From the NCBI RefSeq assembly GCF_047948215.1, contig NC_134464.1, positions 6,024,001-6,088,000 on the forward strand: a stretch of DNA of 64,000 bases, read 5' to 3'. The notes under the pieces were generated by a model that searched no databases, was not told the origin of the DNA, and saw nothing but the letters and a program-made list of their open reading frames with translations. The position numbers and the translations under genes are program-made. Below are positions 13,501-25,500 of the stretch, in pieces; the first letter of the stretch is position 1, and every line of letters starts with the position of its first letter. The DNA comes from Lycorma delicatula. Its lineage: Eukaryota; Arthropoda; Insecta; Hemiptera; Fulgoridae.

Positions 13501-16500
13501 TGCAAATTTGAGATTTTTATCACAAGCCTCTTCAAAGTTATTTGAAGCAAAAATTTGAATTTATAAAAAAAAATTAGTTTTCAAAAATTCATAAAAATTT
13601 AATGGAAACTATATCACCATTAATATTAGTTATGATACAACTACTAACATAAACTTACATATAAAAAATAATTCAAACTGTGTATGCCATCTCTGCCTCT
13701 TGAAAAAAAATTACCAAAAGTAAAATTTCACTGTTTTTCATGTTCAATTTTATTGTTAATTTTCTCATAGAAAGCAGAGATAGGTAAATAAACCACTAAC
13801 CAATCTTTTACCTTGAGAAAATATGATTACACAGCTTTTTGTTTCATCCTTCAGGACTAATAGTGTTTTAGTTATGATTTTTTCCGAAAACCCTTACAAT
13901 TACAAAAATAAGTGTGCACACCATAACAAAAATGGCCGCCACAGGTAAACTGCTTAAATAAACGATTTAAGGTCCTGAGACATGTAGGAAACAAACGGGT
14001 AAGTTTCAGTTTTTTTTGGATTGATCAAGCAACCAACTTATGTTTTTTAGGACACTTCAAATTGATTGACCCATAACAGAGCTTGAAAATTAAACAAATT
14101 TCTGGAAAATGGCTTCCCCACTTGTTGACAGAAGACAAGAAAATGCTTGTCACATTTTGACTGAGCAAACATCTCAAAGTTCTGAAAGTTTCTTTCTAAA
14201 GTTATGACTGGAGATAAGCCTAACTTTCTAACTGTTTCTAACTCAGAAACAAAATAAACAAAAATATTAAGAGAATAAAAAAATGATAGGCAAGAACTCC
14301 TGCTTTATAAATGTACAAAGAACATACAAAAAAAAATTATGTAGGAAGAAAGTTTTTTTAATAGTACTAGTGCAGAGAAAATGAGATAAAATGGAGATAG
14401 AATGTGATACCACACAGATAAAGCATCTGTAATCTTTAACAAACTCAGGTCGACTATTCCCAAGACATGTGGTTAACTGAAACCCAACCACCAAAGAACA
14501 CCATATCCACGATCTAGTATTCAAATCCGAATAAAAGTAAATACCTTTATTAGGATTTGAACCTGAGAACTTCAACTTTGAAATCAGCTGATTTACGATG
14601 ACAAGTTTACCACTAATTAGACCAACATGATGGGTTGGGCTAATTAACTTGCTGGAGAATGTATTTTTAGAATTGGGGTGTGAGTGTTTAAAAAGATGGT
14701 AATGGAAGAAAGAGAAAATAGTACATAAAATCTGGACTAAAGAAATATGAAAAATAATGAACCTAATTGTTGGATCATAAGCAAATAACTATGTTGTTTA
14801 TACTTGGGTAATCAACTTAAGATTGAACCAGGCTGGGTTAAACTGCAGTTATTTGAGTTGAGCAGCACCTTTAATGCTGCTACCATTGCTATTATAAGTG
14901 CTAATAATGTAATTATTGGTTGTGTATGTTGCAATTCTCGTCTACTGTTGTCAGTTGTAAACTGTTCATGCTTCAGAGCAATATAGTTTTATACTTTACA
15001 CTAGAGTTTTTCAATTGAAATTCTTCATTTTAATTGAAGAAAGGATTGCTATAGTGAACACTTATGTGTGTTTTGGATGTTTCAAAAAATGCATCAAATA
15101 ATTGCAAATGCCAGTGTCGCATGAAAGAATAACATACATGGTTTGGTTAAAAAAAGGCATAAAATGAAGTTGGTTTCAAATGCAAACTTAAACAGGCAAT
15201 ATAATTTTATCAAACATGGACAGTCGGTATGATTATATAATTAATAATTTAAAAACCCCACTACCAACAATTCTTTTATATATGCATTCAAGTGCTTTCA
15301 GAATAAAATTCCATCATCAGGAATTTAAAAAATGCATATTATATTTTTGATAAAACTTAAAGTTTGTTGCCATCCAAAACTGTTTATGCAACATAATAAA
15401 ATATAACAGTGGTCATCATATGTTTAAAATTATGTCGACTTATCTTGTCATTGTGAATGTCTCCACCATTATGTTAATGGTATCCCCTTTTCTGTTGTAA
15501 AAAACACATGATATTAACTTCTTTGTAAGGAAAATAAAAATGTTTGAAAAAGGAAAAAAACATCGGTACCACAATCAAGAATTTGTAAAATAATAATGAG
15601 AAAGGTAATTTCTTATTTCTGTGGTGGTAATAGGTTAGAAAGTCACAGAATACTTACTGCTTATTTCTCTTTGCATTAGGCGATCCCATTTTCTGAGCAA
15701 GTTTCATTCTATTTTGTATTATTATCTCTTCACTAGTTAGCTGTCCATTTGAATTTATAGTTTCGGATGAATTGTTAACAGCTAATGGCTCTTTTTTAGG
15801 TGGCTCTGTGGCTTTAACTGTTGAAAAATAAATTAAAATTAGAAAGATATAGTTTAATCTTCAAACAGATTTAAAGGGATAACAACTATACTTCATTTTA
15901 CTTTCCTGTCTAGATAGCGCTACAGCAGAGCTGTCGCTCTAGAAGAGAAAGCATTGTAATCGATCCGATTTGGGCATATGCAGTTTTCACTGGATCTTGA
16001 TGTTTCGAAACCTAAGGAACCCAAAAAACCAGATGGAAATTTTCCAGATGTTAATGTTCGTATGTACACGTGTGTGTTTGGTATCTGCCTCTAAATCACC
16101 TTATATCTCCAGCACAACTGGACTGATTTTGACCAAACTTGGTCAGATTATTTCTATGTATGGGGCATTGATGCCGTTAAATTTTAACTTAAAAGGTGAA
16201 GGGCTGTAGAGCAAGGTCACCCTCAGTATCTCGAGATTTTGCCTAATTAAGGTCATATTTTTCTTAGGCGCATTTGTTAATTAAAAAATAACAATATTTG
16301 CAAAATCACACCCCCATCCCAAAAAATGCTGTTGTAGTCATCGCTATGTTTTGACATCACAAGCGAGCAGTAGAATTAAATAAATAAATAATATATGAAT
16401 AATAGTGTAAAAAAATAAATCGATCTGGCTGGGTCTTGAACTCAATCGCCCGGTCGACTCGGTACTGGTGTGTTAAGCCTTGCGGCTACACCATTCTGCC

Positions 16501-19500
16501 AACCATACAAGCAACATTTTTTCTATATAAGTTATGAAATTACATTAATTTAGGTCATGCCAAACATTGCTGCTAGTAGTGCCACACCCGCACAAATTAA
16601 ATATGGTATGTGCATGCGCTTTAGTTAGAATCATTAAATTAAATAAACTAAAAAATATTGTAATTAAATAAAATGATAAATATTTTAAATTAAGATGTAC
16701 GTGTAAACAATGCATCAGAAACAACCCATAGGACTTTCCCAGAACACAGCTTTAGCTGTGTGATGGTAAAGTCCTACAACTGTGCTGTCCACTTTTTTAA
16801 GTATTAACTAAATCATTAGCCGATTAATAATTATCACAGACTATATAATAAGAGAATTATACAAAAGAACAGATTTTCTGATTAAACAAATACTAAAAGA
16901 ACTATAAAAAGCAAACATAGGCTTAAAACACAATAAATGAATTAAACAATAAAATACAAGCACACATTATTCAGAGAGATTAATGTTATTTTGAGAGAAA
17001 TAAATTACCCCAAAAGCTACTATAATTACAGGTTTAGACTCATTTGTAATTAAAAAATTTAAAATTTTTTAATTACAAAATTAATCACATATTATTACAA
17101 AACATTTATAGAAAATTTATGGATTCACATATTTATGTGAATCCGTATCTAGGCAGAGAAGGTGAATCTCAAGTAGATCCAGTTAACTATATGAATATAG
17201 TTAACGGATTTGAATATTCTATCGTGGATACCAGTATTCTTTGGTGGTTGAGTTTTAATTAACCACACATCTCAGGAATGGTCAACCTGAGACTGTACAA
17301 GATTACACTTCATTTACATAAATGCATATCATCCTCTGAAGTAATACCTTACGGTGGTTCTGGAGACTACAGAGAAAGAGAGTGAACTACAAGAAATAAC
17401 TCTTATCTATTATCCAAGTATATTATAAAATATATATTTTACTTTTTCTAACCACCATTAACCTTTCAAGAGAAGGCCAATAAAACAAATAGTATATGGA
17501 TCCTTCATTCTATAATTTTCTATCATGACAATTCTTAGTCAATTAAGAACACCTGATTACTGAATTCCATTAGAGGCCAATTTATATTTTTTAAATTATG
17601 ATCATAAGTGTAAAATATATATAAATGCTTAGATTTACTTTTAATGTAAAAATTTCTGCAAATTCTAAAAATATAATTTAAAATATTAAGATATAAAATG
17701 TTAAAATATTAACAAGTTTGCAATTAAAACTTTTCTATAATTTAATCCACTATCTAAATAATTTGTTTACAACTCTGAAAAATTAGAGAATTATAATAAT
17801 GAAAAAAATGTTTCAAAAATCTTTTACAGACAAAAAATCCCTCATAAAAGGGATCACATGAATTTGAAGGGTTGTTTCTTGGAAAAAATAGGTTCTCTAA
17901 ATGGTCAATTGATTCTTAAAATAATCAGTCAAATTTTATTTTTTTGAAAGAATATTACTTAAGGAAAATATCTTCTCATAAAATTATGTATTTAGTCTGT
18001 TCACAAAATAGAGAAACCAGATCATGTAAATGTATGTACACATATAAAATCAAACATAAACTTAGAAAAAAAAAAAAGAATTTAAAAAATGGAAAAGTGG
18101 AATAATTATCAATTTAGAGAAATAAATCTTTAAAAATGGTGACAAAAAATCCGTAATTATGGTGATGATTCTTAAGTATCACTGGTGTGTTAAATAAACC
18201 AATCCAAAAATAATTAAATAGATAAAGATAATGGAAAAAACTTAAAGAAAAGGCAAAAGAGATAATAACAAAGAAAGAAATCTCTATTTGAAATATATAA
18301 GTAGTTAAAATTATTTCAGAAGAAATTAGGGCAGAAAATTGAAAACTTAACACAACTTTATTAATACAGTTGAACCTCTAAATAATGAACCTTGATATAA
18401 TGAAAACTTCGATTTTACAAATTTTATTTCAGAAGAAATTAGGGCAGAAAATTGAAAACTTAACACAACTTTATTAATACAGTTGAACCTCTAAATAATG
18501 AACCTTGATATAATGAAAACTTCGATTTTACAAATTTTTTTACTGCACTGTGACATGTTAATAAAACTATGAAAAAATTTACCTCTATTTAATGTATTCA
18601 TACCTCTATATAATGAAATGGTGACATATTGCATATTAACATAATATAGTATGTAGTAACATACAGTAATTTTTCTGAAAGTTTTTTAAAAATAATGATA
18701 TTAAATTTAGTATTTTGGACATCTCTGTGAGTTTAAGGTAGCCATTCTTCTGATTTCTGTACCTGTATTCAAACACAAAGAATTCTTGACAAGAATATTT
18801 TGTGTTGTACACAATATATATATATACATAAGAATATTCTTGTGTATATCATCCTTGTCAAGAACGACAGGCTATTTTTATTGGTAAAGTGAAAATTCTC
18901 TTATAACCCATTAACAATAAAATTCTACCAAAATATATAATCATGTGTTCTGATGTTACTGTTCGCCTATACATTAAAGTAGCGGAATTTCTATAGTACA
19001 TAGATGTAACAAATAGAATTCTTAGAAAACATTTAACACATATTCTCTCTATTGTTCAGTGCATACATACAGTTCAGCAATAATTTTTTCTGGGGTTAAT
19101 TCAGCTGGTCTCTGTCTTTGGATAATGTTACTCATGTTATACAGTACTGTACTGTTTCTTTAGTGTGCCATATACAATGTCAAAACGGTAGTGCCTTAGT
19201 GTTTTGGAAAAAATAATGCTAAGACACTTTGTGAATAACACTACCTCTATTTAAAAAACCTCTACTTAACAAATTTTTTCTGAGATTCTCAATTTCGTTA
19301 TATAAAGGTTTGACTGTATAAATATATAAAGCTACTTAAAATTCTCAAAAATATATTAAAAAAATAAAAAAATTTTGTAGTAAATATTAATAACAGAAAC
19401 TGAAAACTGACCATTGTGGGAGATATTGTTAAGAGTTAAAAAGTTAGTACAAAAGCAAAACATAATAACATACCTGAGCTCTCAACAAATTAAAAGCAAT

Positions 19501-22500
19501 ACTTACCTAAAACATTAATCTCAGTGATCTAGCTAACACAACCAACATGTGATCTGCTTGATTCAGCAGGAGTGTAATAAGAAGCTGGCCTCTCCAGAAT
19601 CCAATTATGATATTGTAATGGGTAGAAAAGTTTTCAAAAAGAAGAAAGAAGAATCTAGAAGGAATGACAAAGGGATTCTTTCTAGAAAAGGACTTATAGA
19701 AACGTGTAGAAGGTGCGAAAATAATGAAAATTATTATGCTTGAATAATCCAAAGGGCAGAAGCTTTGAACAATCAAAAGGGATACTGATACTGCAGATCA
19801 GGAGATGTAAATGCCCATCTTCGTGGTGCAAGTGGTAGCGTCTCGGCCTTTCATCCAGAGGTCCTGGCTTCGAATCCCGGTCAGGTGTGGTATTTTCACA
19901 CATGCTACCGATGATTCATCTCATCCTCTGAAGCAACACCTAACACTGGTCCCAAAGGTTAAAAAAAGGAGATATAAATACTGCTGGGGATCAGGGACCA
20001 CTGGAGTGACAGTTGTTTTCAAGTTTGAGTTTGGTGCAGTATCCGATAAAAGCGATCACAGTAAGTGTTTGGTAACAAAAAAGTGAAGAGTACATCACGA
20101 GTATTCAATTTTGGACAGTGGTTGAAAACAAGAAGCTGTTCAATGAGTTAATTGTGAACAGGAGTGTGATAGTACTCCATTCATAAAGTGGAGGGTAGTT
20201 CTTTTTGTAAACAGTAAAAGTGAATAATACTTGGCAAAGTGAATTGCATGAATTGTAAATTTTTTGATTATCTTATTGGTTACTCATATAAAGGGCATTT
20301 AAGTCAATCCGGGACTATTAATTTTTAATAAATGTAAAACACACTTATAATAGTAAAATTACTTTTATTTCTTGATATAATCCCCACTATATTTATCCCA
20401 GCATTTCACTAGTGCCTGGATATCTGCAGGATTAGCAATTTAAAAAGATTTGTCGTTACATCAAAACCAAGATACGACTGACTGCTTCACTTCATCATTG
20501 CTGTTAAAATGCTGGCTTCCCAGGAACAATTTCAAGGGCCCGAACAGGTGAAAATTGCTGGGAGCAAGGTTTGGACTATACAGGGGTGTGACAATAATTC
20601 CCAGCCAACATCTTGTGGTGGATATGTTGTGTGGTGTGCCTTTAGTGATCTCACAAGGCTGATTTTTCTTGAGAGCATTATGTACATCTTGAAGAACTTT
20701 GCAGTAGTACTCACTGTTAATATTGACTCCACGGGGTAGGAAATCAACGTGAATGATGTCATTTTTATCCCAAAAAACAGGTCATAACTTCTGTGGTTCT
20801 GAACCACCTTGACTACGATTGCCACTCACTGATGCACGGCCTTCTTTAAAACATTTGCACCACTCAAATGTTTCAATACAACTAAGAGTCTCATCAGTGT
20901 ACTGTGCAAGGAGTCACGAATAAATCTCACTGGGTTTTATGCCTTCATTCACGAGAAATTTCATTACAGTGCGCTGCTCCAGATATCCATTCACTACATT
21001 GGATGCCATGTCTTTATGACTGATTGTTGTTGTTGTTTAATGCTGATTCAGGCCAGCATGTCATGCAGTAATAGCTGACACTTGTCTTTTATGTGTACAA
21101 CCAACAGAATGTGCAGGAATTTCCATTTACACTCTAGTCTAACAAAAGTCCTGGACTGACATGAACATCCCTCATATTAGTTTCTACTAGTTGTTACAAA
21201 GTGTGTGGCAAATCATAATTGTATATTAGTATTTAAAATTTAATTGTTATTGGATTAATTTTGTATTTAATTTGAATTGTTATTTTGTATAAATTACTTA
21301 ATAGTGTAATAAACTGTACTTTTAAGTAATATTCTTGTTGAACCATGAACAAGTGACAATATCCTCCTGTCTCTAAATGTTTCATACAAAATTTATTCTC
21401 TTAATATTTCAATTTTTTGGGTTTTCTTAATATTTAAGTAATAAACAATATATATGATATGTATCAAATATCTATGTACATACAGTTGCATTTTCATATA
21501 GATTTATTTAAATCGTCTTTTTCACTGCTAACTAATCTGATAATTTAGTATTTACTTTGGAAATTACATAGAAAGATCTCAAAACATTGTGAAGTACATC
21601 ATTCATAAGTTAAATATAAAAATTCATAATAACAATTGTGATGATTTTTGAAGCCAATGACAATTCATTTTTTAACAAACCTTTACATTAAATACCTTAT
21701 TACCTTCACAAAGGAAAGTAACATTATAATATACAGTATATAGTATTAGATAAGATCCATGTAATAAAGCTTAACCTGAAAGGACAGATCAAGTACTGCA
21801 TATATTTACCAGTAATAGTAAATTATTTAATTAATTTGGAATAGCTAAATTTTTGGGTTTTTTGAATTTATATAGATTGCAATGTAAGCTGAAGAGGATT
21901 TCTCAGTGATTTTTTAATAAAACTCAATAGAACATATTTTAATACATTATGTTTGATATACGCTTTCTTGATTCGAAAGAAGGGTTCACAATGAACATTA
22001 AATTTTTAAAAAATCATTCATTCATGTAATCACTATGCTGTACTTTGTTTTTCATGTTCTTATCAGAATATCTGTTGAAATTTTGAATTGTATTTAAAGC
22101 TTATTAAATAAATAATTTAGTATTAAAAAAAGGAAGTAATTAGATTTAAAATTTATCATAATCATTTTAAGAAAATACCTTTCTTTTTGTTTTCTTTTTC
22201 TTCACCCTTTCTTTCAATCATTGATGCAACAGTTTTCTTTGACTTCAGCGATTCTTCAAATGTTCGCATCTGTTTTGGGATGCGAGCTTGTTTACGCCCC
22301 CATTCTTCAGAAGACTGTAAGACAGCTTTGAAACACTTTGAAAAATCAAAATCCTATGAATAAAAAGAAATAACTACATTATACATCAAAACTAAACCAA
22401 ATAAAATAGTTAATTAAATTTATTTAATTGTATAACAATCTAAAACAATAGGTCCCTATTCTTTCTGCAGTTTCTTGAAATATGTTTATTTCTTCTGTTG

Positions 22501-25500
22501 TTACGTTGTGATAGTCTGACATGAAAAAAATCATCTGTGAAGAGAAAGCAGTTAATAATCATGGACAATCTCCACGTGCCAATTTTGAAAGGAACACTAT
22601 TTTGCACTACACATTTATTTCTTCATTCATGAATAGCTTTTTGTAAGACACAACTGAAAAGCTAGGTGGGAGTCCATCACCTTACTTTCTATTTTTATTG
22701 GGAAAGGACTATAAATTTCACTAAACATTTAACTTTATTTAACATTACTATATTATTATTCAGAAAATTAAAAAATAACATTCTACGAGTCGGAGCGTGG
22801 AATGTTAGAAGCTTAAAAAAGGTTGGTAGGCTAGAAAATTTAAAAAGGGAAATGGATAGGGTGAATGTGGATATAGTAGGAATTAGTGAGGTTCGGTGGG
22901 AAGAGGAAGGCGACTTTTGGTCAGGTGATTTTAGAGTAATTAACTCAGCGTCAAATAATGGGCAGGCAGGAGTAGGTTTCGTGATGAACAAGAAGATAGG
23001 GAGGAGAGTGGAGTATTTCAAAACGCATAGCGATAGAATCATTGTAATAAGGATAAAATCAAAACCTAAACCGACAACGATTGTTAACGTTTATATGCCT
23101 ACAAGCGCCCATGATGATGATGAGGTAGAGTGTGTATACGAAGAGATTGATGAAGCAATTAAACACGTAAAAGGAGATAAAAATTTAATAATAGTTGGAG
23201 ATTGGAATGCAAGCATTGGAAAAGGCAAGGAAGGAAATATAGTGGGTGAATACGGGCTGGGCAAAAGGAATGAAAGAGGGGACCGACTTATAGAGTTTTG
23301 CACGAAGTATAATTTAGTAATTGCCAACACCCAATTTAAAAATCATAATAGAAGAATATACACTTGGAAAAAGCCAGGCGATACTGCAAGGTATCAGATA
23401 GATTATATCATGGTTAAGCAAAGATTTAGAAATCAACTCGTTGACTGCAAAACTTACCCTGGAGCAGACATAGATAGCGACCATAATTTGGTGATAATGA
23501 AATGTAGATTGGGGTTTAAAAACCTGAAGAAAAGGTGTCAGATGAATCGGTGGAATTTAGAGAAGCTTGAGGAAGAGGAGGTAAAGAAGATTTTTGAGGA
23601 GGACATCGCAAGAGGTCTGAGTAAAAAAGATAAGGTAGAAAATGTAGAAGAAGAATGGGAGAATGTTAAAAAGGAAATTCTTAAATCAGCAGAAGCAAAC
23701 TTAGGCGGAATAAAGAGAACTGGTAGAAAACCTTGGGTTTCAGACGATATATTGCAGCTGATGGATGAACGTAGAAAATATAAGAATGCTAGTGATGAAG
23801 AAAGTAAAAGGAACTATCGGCAATTAAGAAATGCTATAAACAGGAAGTGCAAACTGGTGAAAGAAGAGTGGATTAAAGAAAAGTGTTCAGAAGTGGAAAG
23901 AGAAATGAACATTGGTAAAATAGACGGAGCATACAGGAAAGTTAAGGAAAATTTTGGGGTACATAAATTAAAATGTAATAATGTGTTAAACAAAGATGGT
24001 ACACCAATATATAATACGAAAGGTAAAGTCGATAGATGGGTGGAATACATTGAAGAGTTATACGGAGGAAATGAATTAGAAAATGGTGTTATAGAGGAAG
24101 AAGAGGAAGTTGAGGAGGATGAAATGGGAGAAACAATACTGAGATCTGAATTTAAGAGAGCATTAAAAGATTTTAATGGCAGAAAGGCTCTTGGAATAGA
24201 CAGAATACCTGTAGTGCAGGACTGTACTGTGCAGTGCAGGTGAGCAAGTGACTGATAGATTATACAAACTGGTGTGTAATATTTATGAAAAACGGGAACT
24301 TCCGTCAGACTTCAAAAAAAGTGTTAAAGTCATGATACCAAAGAAAGCTAGGAGCAGATAAATGTGAAGAATACAGAAGAATTAGTTGTAACTAGCCATG
24401 CATTAAAAATAACTAGAATTGTACAGAAGAATTGAGAGGAGAGTGGAAGAAGTGTAAGGAGAAGACCAATTTGGTTTCAGGAAAAGTATAGGGACAAGGG
24501 AAGCAATTTTAGGCCTCAGATTAATAGTAGAAGGAAGATTAAAGAAAAACAAACCAACATACTTGGCGTTTATAGACCTAGAAAAGGTTTTCGATAACGT
24601 AGACTGGAATAAAATGTTCAGCATTTTAAAAAAATTAGGGTTCAAATACAGAGATAGAAGAACAATTGCTAACATGTACAGGAACCAAACAGCAACAATA
24701 ACAATTGAAGAACATAAGAAAGAAGCCCTAATAAGAAAGGGAGTCCGACAAGGATGTTCCCTATCGCCGTTACTTTTTAATCTTTACATGGAACTAGCAG
24801 TTAATGATGTTAAAGAACAATTTAGATTCGGAGTAACAGTACAAGGTGAAAAGATAAAGATGCTACGATTTGCTGATGATATAGTAATTCTAGCCGAGAG
24901 TAAAAAGGATTTAGAAGAAACAATGAACGGCATAGATGAAGTCCTACGCAAAAACTATTGCATGAAAATAAACAAGAACAAAACAAAAGTAATGAAATGT
25001 AGTAGAAATAACAAAGATGGACCGCTGAATGTGAAAATAGGAGGAGAAAAGATTATGGAGGTAGAAGAATTTTGTTATTTGGGAAGTAAAATTACTAAAG
25101 ATGGACGAAGCAGGAGCGATATAAAATGCCGAATAGCACAAGTTAAACGAGCCTTCAGTAAGAAATATAATTTGTTTACATCAAAAATGAATTTAAATGT
25201 CAGGAAAAGATTTTTGAAAGTGTATGTTTGGAGTGTCGCTTTATATGGAAGTGAAACTTGGACAATCGGAGTATCTGAGAAGAAAAGATTAGAAGCTTTT
25301 GAAATGTGGTGCTATAGGAGAATGTTAAAAATCAGATGGGTGGATAAAGTGACAAATGAAGAGGTATTGCGGCAAATAGATGAAGAAAGTAGCATTTGGA
25401 AAAATATAGTTAAAAGAAGAAACAGACTTATAGGCCACATACTGAGGCATCCTGGAATAGTCGCTTTAATATTGGAAGGACAGGTAGAAGGGAAAAATTG

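Larger units (their letters stand above)
10633..14072 (+). mobile_element. DNA transposon with about 0.7-kb terminal inverted repeats, superfamily unassigned
   Basis: Bases 10633-11353 and 13345-14072 are inverted copies. The outer ends read GGTCAATCCATTTGAAGTG on the left and, in reverse complement, GGGTCAATCAATTTGAAGTG on the right. The inner ends share catgaaaaacct, ccattttgac and ctccaag, followed by a G run. The arms have drifted by eye at roughly one base in eight, with small indels. Between them is a decayed plus-strand gene (11672-13011). The outer flanks show ATAA on both sides (about 10626-10629 and 14073-14076), which might be a 4-bp target duplication, but the left end has two extra bases. 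Sola-type elements make 4-bp duplications, so that superfamily is a possibility and not a claim. Confidence 0.85.
1540..15657 (-). other. SRPRA intron 4 (14.1 kb), packed with mobile elements
   Basis: This is the longest intron in the window. In order of coordinate it holds a mariner fragment (2400-3130), a LINE remnant (3722-5757), a transposase pseudogene (7689-8383), a possible Helitron-associated repeat tract (8620-9060), a Tigger/pogo remnant (9470-9970), a long-TIR transposon (10633-14072) and a SINE (14425-14640). In the gaps 1540-2400, 5760-7680, 9970-10630 and 14640-15657 I see only AT-rich sequence with no recognisable feature. Confidence 0.85.
15818..22178 (-). other. SRPRA intron 3 (6.4 kb)
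   Basis: It contains a tRNA-headed SINE (16050-16505), two adjacent perfect hairpins and a SINE 3' part (17121-17390), a Tigger-type MITE with a partly duplicated end (18311-19316), a second SINE family member (19808-19965) and a mariner relic (20287-21177). I see nothing recognisable in 16506-17120, 17391-18310, 19320-19800 or 21180-22178. Confidence 0.85.

Noticed and set aside
19808..19900. Possible functional tRNA gene (tRNA-Glu-like)
   Set aside because: The ends do not form an acceptor stem, the B-box has a mismatch, and the sequence runs into a SINE-type tail.
22666..22784. N-terminal extension of the RTE LINE frame beginning at the ATG at 22666
   Set aside because: The residues before LRVGAWNVRSL do not look like LINE protein and read as AT-rich flanking sequence.
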